From: JACCTI01 sp051005695
GTDB lineage: Bacteria > Verrucomicrobiota > Verrucomicrobiia > Chthoniobacterales > UBA10450
Direction of reading: 5' to 3'
DNA length: 64,000 bases
Assembly: GCA_051005695.1 (NCBI GenBank)
Contig: JBPCJC010000054.1
Span: 44,895 to 108,894, forward strand
The notes below the pieces were generated by a model. That model was given only the letters and a program-made list of their open reading frames with translations, was not told the DNA's origin and did not search any database. This document shows, one piece after another, positions 1-8,791 of this stretch. Numbering within the stretch: the stretch's first letter is position 1; the number at the start of each line of letters is the position of its first letter. A program made the translations under genes and the position numbers.

Positions 1-1695
1 CGAGCGATCGACCAGCACCTGCACGATCTCGGAAGGCGCGGTCGTGACTTCGCCGGCGAAGACTTCGCCCGTGGTGCCGTCGATGGAAATATAATCGCCC
101 TGTTTCAAGGTGACGCCGTTGGCGCTGAGGGTGCGCTTGTCGTAATCGATTTGAATTCCGGACGCGCCGCAGACGCAGACTTTCCCCATCTGCCGCGCGA
201 CCAGGGCGGCGTGCGACGAAACGCCGCCGCGCGAAGTGAGAATGCCTTCGGCGGCAATCATTCCGCGCAAATCTTCCGGTGAAGTTTCGATGCGCGTGAG
301 CACGACCTTCTCCCCTTTGCCGGCGCGCGTGACCGCATCTTCGGCGCTGAAGACGATGTGCCCCGACGCGGCGCCGGGGCCCGCGGGCAAACCGCTCCCG
401 ATCTTTTTCGCCTGGCTGACGGATTTGCGATCGAAGATGGGCGCGAGCAAGTGGGCTAACGAGTCCGCCGGGATGCGTTTCACCGCGTCTTCTTTGCTGA
501 TTAATTTCTCCGCGACCATTTCGACCGCGATCCGGACGGCGGCCAAACCAGTCCGCTTGCCGTTGCGAGTTTGCAGGATGAAGAGGCGGTTGTCTTCCAC
601 GGTGAACTCCAGGTCCTGCATGTCCTTGAAATGTTTTTCGAGAAGCGCGCGCACTTTCATCAAGGCGCTGTGCGCGGCCGGCATTTCCTGCGCGAGCTGC
701 GCGATCGGGTGCGGAGTGCGCACCCCGGCGACGACATCTTCGCCTTGCGCATTGATCAAATATTCGCCGTAGAAAACGCGCTCGCCGCTCGCGGGATCGC
801 GGGTAAACGCAACCCCGGTGGCGCTGGTGTCGCCCATGTTGCCGAAGACCATCGTCTGCACATTGACCGCCGTGCCCCACTCGTGCGGGATGCCGTATTT
901 GCGACGGTAAACAATCGCGCGGTCGTTCATCCACGAGCCGAAGACGGCGCCGATCGCGCCCCAGAGTTGGGCGTGCGCATCCTGTGGAAATGATTTGCCG
1001 GTGCGCTCTTTGATCAGCGCTTTGAACTGCTCGACCATCGCTTTGAGATCAGCGACGGACAGCTCGGTGTCCTTCTCGACACCGGCTTTGTGTTTCACTT
1101 TTTCGATCACGCTTTCGAACGGTTCGTGATCTTCGCCCGGCCGTTTTTGCACGCCCATGACGACGTCGCCGTACATCTGCAAAAAGCGCCGATACGAATC
1201 CCAGGCGAAGCGCGGATTGTTCGTTAGGCGAGCAACGATCTCGACGACCTCATCGTTCATCCCGAGGTTGAGAATCGTGTCCATCATGCCGGGCATGGAA
1301 TCGCGCGCGCCCGAGCGCACGGAGACGAGCAACGGCTTCTCCTTGGCGCCTAATTTTTTGCCGACGGACTGCTCGACTTTGGCGAGCGCGCGCGCGACTT
1401 CCGCTTCCAGCGCCGGCGGGTAGCTGCGGTGGTGATCGGTAAAATACGTGCAGACTTCCGTGGTGATGGTGAACCCCGGCGGCACCGGCAGACCGATGCG
1501 CGTCATCTCCGCGAGGTTCGCGCCCTTGCCGCCGAGAAGCGGCTTCATGTTGCCGGCGCCGTCCGCATTCCCGTCGCCAAAGTAGTAGACCAACCGGGAA
1601 GATTTCCGGCCCGATTTCTTCTGCGCTTTCACTTTTGGAGCGCTGGAAAAGCGTTTTGTTTGCGAGCGGGCGGACAGTTTCGTTTTCTGGGCCAT
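1..1695 (-). CDS. ppdK: Pyruvate, phosphate dikinase (PPDK), C-terminus cut by window edge
   Basis: Cytosolic enzyme interconverting pyruvate, ATP and Pi with PEP, AMP and PPi, at the glycolysis/gluconeogenesis node. The frame is open from the ATG at 1695 to the left edge, giving 565 residues. After a Lys/Ser-rich extension of about 40 residues come the ATP-grasp landmarks: GGKGANLAEM near residues 56-65 and SVRSGARDSMPGMMDT. The swivelling phosphohistidine loop GGVSSHAALVARQMG places the catalytic His at about residue 495. The family is about 900 residues long, so the PEP/pyruvate barrel lies outside the window. The N-terminal basic extension is longer than in the classical enzymes and could be trimmed by a later start, but no better ATG precedes the ATP-grasp fold. 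One copy of the dispersed 9-mer lies inside it (1221-1229). Confidence 0.95.
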   Translation of the reverse strand, partial: MAQKTKLSARSQTKRFSSAPKVKAQKKSGRKSSRLVYYFGDGNADGAGNMKPLLGGKGANLAEMTRIGLPVPPGFTITTEVCTYFTDHHRSYPPALEAEVARALAKVEQSVGKKLGAKEKPLLVSVRSGARDSMPGMMDTILNLGMNDEVVEIVARLTNNPRFAWDSYRRFLQMYGDVVMGVQKRPGEDHEPFESVIEKVKHKAGVEKDTELSVADLKAMVEQFKALIKERTGKSFPQDAHAQLWGAIGAVFGSWMNDRAIVYRRKYGIPHEWGTAVNVQTMVFGNMGDTSATGVAFTRDPASGERVFYGEYLINAQGEDVVAGVRTPHPIAQLAQEMPAAHSALMKVRALLEKHFKDMQDLEFTVEDNRLFILQTRNGKRTGLAAVRIAVEMVAEKLISKEDAVKRIPADSLAHLLAPIFDRKSVSQAKKIGSGLPAGPGAASGHIVFSAEDAVTRAGKGEKVVLTRIETSPEDLRGMIAAEGILTSRGGVSSHAALVARQMGKVCVCGASGIQIDYDKRTLSANGVTLKQGDYISIDGTTGEVFAGEVTTAPSEIVQVLVDRS

Positions 1696-1788
1696 AAGAA
1701 AAATTTGGAGATATCCGGCGCGGCGGAAGCGCCAAGCTAAGTCCGAGGTCCGACCTGTCAACGCGCGCAGGGCGCGTCGTCGCAGCGG

Positions 1789-2001
1789 CTACGCCGCCGG
1801 CATTCCACCATGCGGCGCGAGCACTTGCCCGATGGCCGCAGTGAATTGATCCACCCCGGTGCTCGGGATGATGATCGTGTTCCGGCGCCCGTGCGCTTCC
1901 TCGGTGATGCGGAGGAAACGACCGCGATCGTTTTCGCGCAGCTCGACCTGGAAAAGCTTCCGTTCGATCTGCAATTGTTTGGCTTCAATCACGTTGTCCA
2001 T
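1789..2001 (-). CDS. PUR-family single-stranded DNA/RNA-binding protein
   Basis: A 70-residue protein matching the bacterial PUR-alpha-like family (DUF3276), small proteins with one PUR repeat that bind single-stranded nucleic acid. The diagnostic string is ENDRGRFLRITEE followed by GRRNTIIIP, the beta-strand core of the fold. A longer reading frame continues upstream to 2235, but that part overlaps RNase R on the same strand and looks like out-of-frame sequence. The ATG at 2001 starts exactly where the family starts (MDNVIEAKQL). It sits 76 bp downstream of rnr and may be co-transcribed with it. The family is typical of Bacteroidota, Spirochaetota and Verrucomicrobiota; its cellular role is not well defined. 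Confidence 0.85.
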   Translation of the reverse strand: MDNVIEAKQLQIERKLFQVELRENDRGRFLRITEEAHGRRNTIIIPSTGVDQFTAAIGQVLAPHGGMPAA

Positions 2002-2077
2002 CGCGGGGGGAAGGCGAGAATCTAACGGATTCGCCCCCGACGCTGGAAGATAAATTTCTGGTGAAGGCGCCGCGGGC

Positions 2078-4240
2078 TCAGCGCCGGTGGCGAATCCGCT
2101 TCGCCGGCTTGTCGTCGGCAATCGCGAAATCGACCTGGCGTTTGAAAATATCGACGCGGGCGACGTAAACCCGGAGCTCGTCACCGACAGAAAATTTCCG
2201 GCGCGATTGCCGGCCGATGAGCTGACGGCGCGCACCGTTGAAGGTGTAGAAATCGTCGGTCAGGGCGGAGATGTGAATCATGCCGGTGAGCAAGACCTCG
2301 GGCAGCTCCACGATGAGGCCGAAATTTTTCACGTCGAGAACAGAGGCGCGAAACACTTGCGGATCTTTTGCGTCGAGCTGGCGCTGGAAAAACTCCAGCT
2401 TCTTAAGTTTCACGCCTTCGATCTCGGCTTCGGCGGCGACGCGTTCCGTGACCGAGATATGCTCGGCGACGGCGGCTAACTGGCCGAGGTCGCCGCGCGC
2501 GCGCTTGGCCTGGTTACGTTCCGCGAGCGCGCGATGAACCACGAGATCGGCATAGCGTCGGATCGGGCTGGTGAAATGGGTGTAGTTCACTTTCGCGAGA
2601 CCGTAGTGGCCTAACGACTGCGTCGCGTAACGCGCGCGCTTCAAGCTTTTGAGCAAGCCGATTTTCAGCGCCTGTTCCTCGGGTTTGCCGCGCAGCGAGA
2701 CGAGCAAACGCTGCAGTTCCTTGCGCTGGGTAAGATCACCGACCTTGTAGTTGTAGCTCAGGACCAGCTCGCGATACTCGGCGAGCTTGTCCGGCTCGGG
2801 ATCTTCATGCACGCGGTAGACCGCGGGGATGAGGCGATTTTTTAATTCGCGCGCGACCGCTTCGTTGGCCGCGAGCATGAATTCTTCGACCAGCTGGTGC
2901 GAATCGTCGTTTTCGATTCGCTCGAGCTGGATCGGTTTGCCCTGCGGATCGAGGCGGACTTTTACTTCCGGAAAATCGAGATCGAGCGAGCCCTGCTCGA
3001 AGCGTTTGCGGCGGAGGAAGGAGGCTAATTCCCAGGCGACATGCAGGCGCTCGCTCAACTGGTCGTTCGGCGGCGATTGCAGGATGGCGTAAGCCTGACG
3101 GTAAGTGAGCCGGCGCGCGCTCCGGATGATGCTGCGACCGAAGTGCACATTTTTTGTCTGACCGTCTTTGCCGAATTCGATGAAAGCGGATTGCGTTAAG
3201 CGATCGACGTCCGGATTCAAACTGCAAACGCCGTTGCTTAAGCGCTCGGGCAACATCGGGATCACACGATCGGGGAGGTAAACGCTATTGCCGCGCTTGT
3301 AGGCTTCGCGATCGAGCGCACTCCCGGGCGTGACGTAGGCCGAGACGTCGGCGATGTGCACGCCGAGTTTCCAGCCGCCGCCCGGGACGCGTTCGACGTT
3401 GACCGCATCGTCGAAATCACGCGCGTCATCGGGATCGATCGTGATGATAAATTGGCCGCGCAAATCTTCGCGACCTTCGGCCGCGGAAGCTGGCACGGTC
3501 TCGGGAATGCGCTCCGCTTCTTCCGCGGCGGCGCGCGGAAATTCCGTCGGCAAATGGTACTTCCGAATGATCGAAAGCATGTCCACGCCGGGATCGGTGC
3601 TGCGGCCGAGGACCTCGATGATTTCGCCTTCAGGATTGACGTGGCGCGATTCCCAGTTTTCCAGCCTAACGACTACTTTATCGCCCACGCGCGCTTTCGT
3701 CGGCTGGATGTAAACGTTGTGCACGATGCGCGGATCGTCCGGGACGACGTAGGCAAAATTTCGCGATTGCTGGACGGTGCCGACGATGGTGTCGTGTGCG
3801 CGTTCCAAAATCCGAATGATGCGGCCTTCGGGGCGCGCGCTCCCGCCTTTGGCGCGCGAGTATTGTTCGTCGCGTGTGATCCGCGCGACTACGCGATCGC
3901 CGTGCATCGCGGTCCCAGTGTTTTGCGCGGCGATGAAAAGATCCTGTTCGCCCGGTTTATTTTCCTGGGTAAGAAAGGCGTAACCAGCCTGGTGAACACT
4001 GAGAATGCCGGTGACGAGATCGGCTTCCGATGGGAGGACGTAGCGGTTTTTGCGGATGCGTGCGATCTCTCCGGCGCGTTCGAGTTCGCGCAGGGTCTCG
4101 TTTAAATTCATCCGCACGCCGCTCTTGCGGCCGAGAGCTTTGGCCAGCTCGGTCTTGTCGAGCGGACGATATTTGGGCGCGGCGAGGATGCGCAGGATCT
4201 GTTGTTTTAGTTCGTTAGGTTGCACGCGCGGAAAGTTCAC
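2078..4240 (-). CDS. rnr: Ribonuclease R (RNB-family 3'-5' exoribonuclease)
   Basis: 720-residue processive 3'-5' exoribonuclease of the RNB family, acting in mRNA decay, rRNA quality control and trans-translation clean-up. Order of parts: an N-terminal winged-helix segment (about 1-70), OB cold-shock domains (about 75-230), and the RNB catalytic domain (about 258-600). The metal-binding aspartate cluster IDPDDARDFDDA is at 268-279 and HTSPIRRYADLVVHR lies near its end. A C-terminal S1 domain (about 630-710) and a basic tail KRIRHRR follow. Length and order are those of RNase R rather than RNase II. The gene is divergent from folP, with 68 bp between the starts. Confidence 0.95.
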   Translation of the reverse strand: MNFPRVQPNELKQQILRILAAPKYRPLDKTELAKALGRKSGVRMNLNETLRELERAGEIARIRKNRYVLPSEADLVTGILSVHQAGYAFLTQENKPGEQDLFIAAQNTGTAMHGDRVVARITRDEQYSRAKGGSARPEGRIIRILERAHDTIVGTVQQSRNFAYVVPDDPRIVHNVYIQPTKARVGDKVVVRLENWESRHVNPEGEIIEVLGRSTDPGVDMLSIIRKYHLPTEFPRAAAEEAERIPETVPASAAEGREDLRGQFIITIDPDDARDFDDAVNVERVPGGGWKLGVHIADVSAYVTPGSALDREAYKRGNSVYLPDRVIPMLPERLSNGVCSLNPDVDRLTQSAFIEFGKDGQTKNVHFGRSIIRSARRLTYRQAYAILQSPPNDQLSERLHVAWELASFLRRKRFEQGSLDLDFPEVKVRLDPQGKPIQLERIENDDSHQLVEEFMLAANEAVARELKNRLIPAVYRVHEDPEPDKLAEYRELVLSYNYKVGDLTQRKELQRLLVSLRGKPEEQALKIGLLKSLKRARYATQSLGHYGLAKVNYTHFTSPIRRYADLVVHRALAERNQAKRARGDLGQLAAVAEHISVTERVAAEAEIEGVKLKKLEFFQRQLDAKDPQVFRASVLDVKNFGLIVELPEVLLTGMIHISALTDDFYTFNGARRQLIGRQSRRKFSVGDELRVYVARVDIFKRQVDFAIADDKPAKRIRHRR

Positions 4241-4308
4241 GAGGAGTGTCGACGCTGGGCGCTTTCGCTCAATCGAATAAACGAGCGCGTATGTTAGTCT
4301 GAAGCCTG

Positions 4309-5163
4309 ATGGCTGCCGTGCTTTGGAAAATCGCCGGCGAGACGCACGATTTATCGCGCGGCGGGATAATCATGGGCGTGCTCAATGTCACCCCGGATTC
4401 GTTTTCGGACGGCGGAGAATTTTTCGACGAAGCCGCCGCGATTCAGCGTGGTCTAACGATGGCGGCGGAAGGCGCGGCGATCATCGATATTGGCGGCGAA
4501 TCCACCCGGCCGGGTTCGGAACCAATCGCTGAGGATGTGGAGATGAAACGCGTCCTGCCGGTGATCAAAGGATTGCGCGCGGCCGGATTGAAGGCGCTGA
4601 TTTCGATCGACACGACGAAGGCGGCGGTGGCGCGCGCGGCGCTCGATGCGGGCGCGGTAATTATTAACGACATCACCGGCGGACGCGGTGATGCCGCAAT
4701 GTTGCCGTTAGCGGCGGAGCGCGGCGCGGCGGTAATCATGATGCACATGCAGGGCACGCCGCGGACGATGCAGGTGAAGCCGCATTATGATGACGTGGTC
4801 GTGGAAGTGGGGGAATTTTTTCGACAACAATATGCGCGCGCCCTAGAATGCGGCATTGATCCCATGGGCATTGCGTTCGATCCGGGAATCGGGTTTGGAA
4901 AAACGCTGCAACACAATCTCGCGTTACTCCGCAATCTCTCGGAGCTGCGGGTCTACGATCGCCCGCTCGCGGTCGGGGTTTCGCGGAAAGCATTTCTCGG
5001 AAAGATAATCGTGAGCGCCGAAATGAGTGATCGCTTGCCGCCGACAATCGCGCTGACGGCGCTGTTGCGGAGAAGCGGTGCGGATGTGGTGCGAGTGCAT
5101 GAGGTGGCGCCGAATCTGGCCGCCTTGCGTGTGGCCGAAGCTTTGGAAACGAACACGCCATGA
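4309..5163 (+). CDS. folP: Dihydropteroate synthase
   Basis: 284-residue TIM-barrel enzyme of folate synthesis that joins 6-hydroxymethyl-dihydropterin pyrophosphate to p-aminobenzoate. Both family signatures are present: GIIMGVLNVTPDSFSDGG near residues 19-36 and GGESTRPGS near residues 64-72. A pterin-site segment GFGKTLQHN and the SRKAFLG motif follow. Length is normal. The stop overlaps the next start (ATGA at 5160-5163), so folP and cdaA are translationally coupled. A folP-cdaA pairing is common outside Firmicutes, where cdaA instead sits with glmM. Confidence 0.95.
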   Translation: MAAVLWKIAGETHDLSRGGIIMGVLNVTPDSFSDGGEFFDEAAAIQRGLTMAAEGAAIIDIGGESTRPGSEPIAEDVEMKRVLPVIKGLRAAGLKALISIDTTKAAVARAALDAGAVIINDITGGRGDAAMLPLAAERGAAVIMMHMQGTPRTMQVKPHYDDVVVEVGEFFRQQYARALECGIDPMGIAFDPGIGFGKTLQHNLALLRNLSELRVYDRPLAVGVSRKAFLGKIIVSAEMSDRLPPTIALTALLRRSGADVVRVHEVAPNLAALRVAEALETNTP

Positions 5164-6035
5164 TGCAGCAAATCCTCCAGCTCTGGCTCGACAAATGGCG
5201 CGGGCTTTTTGAAATCCTGCTCCTGAGCGTGGGGATTTACTACGGCTACCTTTACTTCAAGGGGACGCGCGGCGCGAAGGTGTTGACCGGGCTGGCGATC
5301 GTTTTTCTCACGTTCACGCTGATCTCGCAGTTGCTGAACTTGACCGTGATCGGCTGGATCGTGCGCAGCTTTTCGGTCTTCCTGGCGGTCGCACTGGTGG
5401 TGATTTTCCAACCCGAACTGCGTCGCGGTTTGGCGGCGCTCGGTGGGCATCCGATTTTTTCCCTAACGAGTGAAAAGCGCGAGACGGTTTCCGATATTGC
5501 GGAAGCGGTCAACCAATTAGCGAACAAACAATTTGGCGCGCTCATCGCGATCGAACGCGACACCTCGATTCGGGTTTATGAAGAGACCGGGGTGGAACTG
5601 GACGCCTGTTTTTCGGTCGAGCTGATGCTGACTTTGTTTCATCCGAAGAGTGCGCTGCACGATGGCGGGGTCATTCTGCGCAACGGCCGGCTGGCGGCCG
5701 CGGCCTGCATTTTTCCGGTGAGCCAGCGCGAAACGCTTGATCGCAGCCTTGGTTTGCGCCATCGCGCCGGGCTCGGGATTACCGAGGAATCCGACGCGAT
5801 CGCGGTGGTGGTTTCGGAAGAAACAGGCGCGATCTCGATCTGTCATCGCCGGCGGATCGAGCGCAACTTTACCCCCGAAAGTTTCCGTAAACGGCTCGGC
5901 GAAATCCTGCTCCACGGCAATTATGAAGAAACTGATCCTCCGGAATTGGCGCGCGAAGGTAGTCTCCCTCCTGCTCGCGACGACGCTCTGGTATCTCATC
6001 AAAAAGAACATCGCAACGACACCCTCGCTGTTTGA
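5160..6035 (+). CDS. cdaA: Diadenylate cyclase CdaA (c-di-AMP synthase)
   Basis: Makes the second messenger c-di-AMP from two ATP at the membrane. Hydrophobic helices cover roughly residues 15-85, then the DAC domain carries DGGVI (168-172) and RHR (200-202), the two ATP-binding motifs. Family members normally end soon after the segment FRKRLGEILL. Here about 46 extra, low-complexity residues follow, read out of frame through a second gene (5923-6072). That tail may be tolerated rather than functional. The start is fixed by the ATGA overlap with folP. Confidence 0.93.
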   Translation: MMQQILQLWLDKWRGLFEILLLSVGIYYGYLYFKGTRGAKVLTGLAIVFLTFTLISQLLNLTVIGWIVRSFSVFLAVALVVIFQPELRRGLAALGGHPIFSLTSEKRETVSDIAEAVNQLANKQFGALIAIERDTSIRVYEETGVELDACFSVELMLTLFHPKSALHDGGVILRNGRLAAAACIFPVSQRETLDRSLGLRHRAGLGITEESDAIAVVVSEETGAISICHRRRIERNFTPESFRKRLGEILLHGNYEETDPPELAREGSLPPARDDALVSHQKEHRNDTLAV

Positions 6036-6072
6036 GAGCAAGCCCGGGGTGATGACGATGGACCGGCGCTAG
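5923..6072 (+). CDS. Small CdaR/YbbR N-terminal-like membrane peptide, overlapping cdaA
   Basis: A 49-residue ORF, ATG at 5923, sharing its first 113 bases with the 3' end of cdaA in another frame. Its sequence looks like the N-terminus of the CdaA regulator CdaR (YbbR): LRNWRAKVVSLLLATTLWYL, the cytoplasmic stub and single membrane helix of that protein. A short tail follows and ends at TAG 6072. No YbbR repeats follow; the next gene is on the other strand. If real, it would give CdaA a one-helix partner without the periplasmic domain. Family resemblance is seen directly; partnership with CdaA is inferred from position. Confidence 0.6.
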   Translation: MKKLILRNWRAKVVSLLLATTLWYLIKKNIATTPSLFESKPGVMTMDRR

Positions 6073-6082
6073 CGACGGTCGC

Positions 6083-6131
6083 GCCTAACGAGTTGTTCTT
6101 TTGGCCTAACGAAACGCGTTTGGCCTAACGA
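6083..6131. repeat. Three direct copies of GCCTAACGA between convergent genes
   Basis: Copies at 6083-6091, 6104-6112 and 6123-6131, all in one orientation, spaced 21 and 19 bp, fill the 52-bp gap between the cdaA-side genes and the SprT-like gene. The last copy supplies the TAG stop of the SprT-like gene. They belong to the window-wide 9-mer family described in the findings. The unit is too short and the array too small for CRISPR. Confidence 0.8.
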
Positions 6132-6577
6132 AAGAAGCGGGCGAGGTTTTCGTCTTCCCAGCGGCGCGCCCGCCGATAGCTCGGGTATTCGCGTTCGCGC
6201 CGATTGAACTCCTCGGTGTGCACCCGGCGGCGCCCGTCGTTCCCAATTTCGTCCGGAACGACCGAGTGCAGCATCTCGTGATAAAGGACGTATTGCAGGA
6301 ACCAAGGCGGCACGAACGGTTGATCGAGGCGCGGATTGATCCGGATGATGCGGTCTTCTTCCTGGATGGTACCAAAGACAAAATATTCTTTCGGTAAACG
6401 TTTGCGACGCCGGCCCCAGACCACTTTGTAACCGCGGAGACGATTCCGGAAATAGCGCGCGTTCAAACGATCGAAGATGGCGCGGAGATCAAAATATTTT
6501 CCCTCGTGCTCGAAATTCAGCTGCTGCTGCATCGGTAATCGAGGATGCGCCGCTTTCCGTTTGGTTTTCTTGGCCAT
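6125..6577 (-). CDS. SprT-like zinc metallopeptidase domain protein
   Basis: 150-residue protein of the SprT-like fold. The zinc site reads HEMLH at residues 100-104, with a third ligand in VHTEEF (His120), as in the SprT/YgjP group. The first 15 residues are basic. Start chosen at ATG 6577 (MAKKTKRK); a longer frame to 6643 adds residues of no family character. SprT-like domains occur in proteases that act on DNA-protein crosslinks (Spartan/SprTN), but bacterial SprT proteins are mostly uncharacterised, so no substrate is claimed. It converges on cdaA and its small partner. Confidence 0.8.
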   Translation of the reverse strand: MAKKTKRKAAHPRLPMQQQLNFEHEGKYFDLRAIFDRLNARYFRNRLRGYKVVWGRRRKRLPKEYFVFGTIQEEDRIIRINPRLDQPFVPPWFLQYVLYHEMLHSVVPDEIGNDGRRRVHTEEFNRREREYPSYRRARRWEDENLARFFR

Positions 6578-6920
6578 GAATGAGTCTAACAAGTGGTAGG
6601 AATAATCTAGGCGCGCGCGCTCGAGTAACAAGAAACTGGACAATTTATTCGCAACTGATGGCTAAAGCTCGTATTACCAATCGCTTGAAAATCACGCAAC
6701 TCGCGTGAAAGGGACGTGCTGTCTCGAAAAAATCCGCCCCAAATTAGCTGTAGGCGTGCGAAAAGGTGTGTTTTCCAAGCGTTCAAGCTCAAGGAACGCT
6801 TCTGCGCGCGCCCGCGGTTTGCATTGACCGCAGCGCGAAATCGCCATCGAGTTTTGCGCAGATTGTGACTATACTTTGCGCCGGTCGTTGCGACGCGTGC
6901 GCGCACCGAATTTAAAAATC
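6578..6920. other. Intergenic region upstream of rodA
   Basis: 343 bp between the divergent SprT-like gene and rodA. No convincing ORF is visible. The only promoter-like string for rodA is TATACT at 6870-6875, about 45 bp before its ATG; a good -35 box at the usual distance is not visible. The middle (about 6700-6790) is less GC-rich and might hold a leader or small RNA, but I see no recognisable family. Confidence 0.4.
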
Positions 6921-8036
6921 ATGTCACCATTTTTGCGGAAGCTGCTCGGTCTAAACTGGCTCCTGCTGGTCAACATGCTCGCGCTCGCAATCTTCGGCGT
7001 GATCGCGGTCTACAGCGCGACTTACATGCGGCAGGATCCGATTTCGACCGAGTTCTGGCGCAAGCAGGCGAACTGGGTCGCGGTCGGCTTCGTGGCTTTC
7101 ATGGTCACGAGCCTGGTCGACTATCGCTGGATTCGTTTGGGCGCGCTCCCGATGTATCTCGCCGGGCTTTTCTTTTTGATCCTGACGAAATTCATCGGGA
7201 CGAAAGTGTATGGCGCGAAGAGCTGGCTCCATCTCGGGCCGATTAATTTTCAGCCGGCGCAGCTCGCGGTCATCGCCGGAATCATGGTGCTCGCATTGTT
7301 CCTCAGCCAGTTCCGCGAGATGCATCCGATGCTGCGGCTTGCGCTCTGCGGCGCGATCGCGGGCGCGCCCTGTTTGCTCATTCTCTTGCAACCGGATCTC
7401 GGGATGGTTTTGATTTGGGGACCGGTTATGCTCGCGCTTCTTTTCGTCGGTGGAATTCCGGTGCGCTACCTTGTCTGCATTATTTTGATTGCGGTCGCCT
7501 TCATGCCGGTAGCAATCAATCTCGGATTAAAGCCGTACCAAAAAGAGCGCATCACCGCGTTCATCAATCCCGATATCGATCGCCAGGGATCGGCCTGGGC
7601 GATCAACCAATCCATGATCGCGATCGGCTCCGGCGGTTGGGCGGGCAAGGGATTCAAAGCGCCTAACACCCAGATCGAACTCGGCTTTCTCCCGGCGACC
7701 GCGGTGCACAACGATTACATCTTCTCCGCGATCGGCGAGCAATGGGGCTTTGTCGGCGGCGCCTTTCTCATCGGCGCCTTTGCGTTGCTTTTGACCACCT
7801 GTCTCTTCGTCGCTTTTTGCGCGGGCGATCAATTTGGCCTGCTCCTGGTCATCGGGATCGCCTCGCTCATTTTCACCCACATTTTCCAAAACGTCGGCAT
7901 GACCATTTCCATGTTACCGATCACCGGCGTGCCTTTGCCCTTGATCAGTTACAGCGGTTCCTTTGTGCTCATGATCATGTTCGGCCTTGGGATCGTGAAT
8001 AGCGTCTGGGTGCATCGCAAAGCCGTTGCCCTCTGA
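6921..8036 (+). CDS. rodA: Rod-shape peptidoglycan glycosyltransferase RodA (SEDS family)
   Basis: 371-residue polytopic SEDS protein that polymerises lipid II glycan strands in the elongasome with a class B PBP. About ten membrane helices are visible. Family landmarks include GAKSWLHLG, the loop around QPDLGM, FLPATAVHNDYIFSAIGEQW and the C-terminal PLPLISYSGS. The HNDYIFSAIGEQWGF form and the length favour RodA over FtsW. Start set at ATG 6921; the upstream in-frame extension from 6876 is not conserved in character. mreB/mreC/PBP2 partners are not in the window. Confidence 0.92.
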   Translation: MSPFLRKLLGLNWLLLVNMLALAIFGVIAVYSATYMRQDPISTEFWRKQANWVAVGFVAFMVTSLVDYRWIRLGALPMYLAGLFFLILTKFIGTKVYGAKSWLHLGPINFQPAQLAVIAGIMVLALFLSQFREMHPMLRLALCGAIAGAPCLLILLQPDLGMVLIWGPVMLALLFVGGIPVRYLVCIILIAVAFMPVAINLGLKPYQKERITAFINPDIDRQGSAWAINQSMIAIGSGGWAGKGFKAPNTQIELGFLPATAVHNDYIFSAIGEQWGFVGGAFLIGAFALLLTTCLFVAFCAGDQFGLLLVIGIASLIFTHIFQNVGMTISMLPITGVPLPLISYSGSFVLMIMFGLGIVNSVWVHRKAVAL

Positions 8037-8062
8037 AGCGCGCGCACTAAGATCGCTCGCAC

Positions 8063-8791
8063 ATGGAGAGCGAATACAAGGTCAAGCTCGAGATCTTCGA
8101 GGGTCCGCTCGATCTCCTGCTTTACCTGATCAAGCGCGATGAGCTCGACATCTACGAGATTTCCCTCGAGCGAATCACGAAACAATACCTTGAATATCTC
8201 CAGGCTTTTAAGGAGCTGAACATCGACGTCGCCGGCGAGTTCGTGGTCATGGCCGCGAATCTGATTTACCTCAAAAGCCGCAGTTTGCTCCCGGTCGATC
8301 AGCAGCCGCCGGAAGAAGACGTTGAGGAAGACGACCCGCGCTGGGATTTGATTCGGCAGCTGATCGAATACAAAAAATTCAAGGAAGCAGCCGAGCAATT
8401 GCAGGTGCGCCAGCTCGTGCAGGAACAGATTTTCTTCCGCGAACCGGCTGGCTACGAAGCGCTCACGTCAACCCCGTTGCCGCTCGGCGAAGTGGGAATT
8501 TTCCAGTTGATCAACGCCTTCCAGATGGTGCTCAAGCGAATCGAAGCCCGCGAAGATCTGCAGGAAATTTTTGGCGAACACTTCACCGTCTCGGACAAGA
8601 TCGATTGGATTCTGCAGCGTGTCGGTGACGGCGTGCCGCTGCGTTTTTCGGAACTGTTCGCGAGCGTGGCTTCGCGCGTCGAAATCGTGGTCACGTTTCT
8701 GGCGTTGCTCGAATTGATCCGGCTCCGTCAGGTGCGCGCGACCCAGCCGAATCCCTTCGACGAAATCGAAATCGCCGCGGCCGTGCCATGA
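8063..8791 (+). CDS. scpA: Segregation and condensation protein A
   Basis: 242-residue kleisin subunit of the SMC-ScpAB condensin. The N-terminal signature FEGPLDLLLYLIKRDELDIY and the helix AANLIYLKSRSLLP are classic. The C-terminal winged helix that contacts the SMC head is around residues 165-230. It starts 26 bp after rodA and its stop overlaps the next ATG (ATGA at 8788). scpB, which usually follows, is absent; the small gene at 9687 is not ScpB. Confidence 0.93.
   Translation: MESEYKVKLEIFEGPLDLLLYLIKRDELDIYEISLERITKQYLEYLQAFKELNIDVAGEFVVMAANLIYLKSRSLLPVDQQPPEEDVEEDDPRWDLIRQLIEYKKFKEAAEQLQVRQLVQEQIFFREPAGYEALTSTPLPLGEVGIFQLINAFQMVLKRIEAREDLQEIFGEHFTVSDKIDWILQRVGDGVPLRFSELFASVASRVEIVVTFLALLELIRLRQVRATQPNPFDEIEIAAAVP

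Noticed and set aside
6083..6131. Possible CRISPR array
   Set aside because: Repeats are 9 bp with spacing about 20 bp and only three copies; no Cas gene is in the window.
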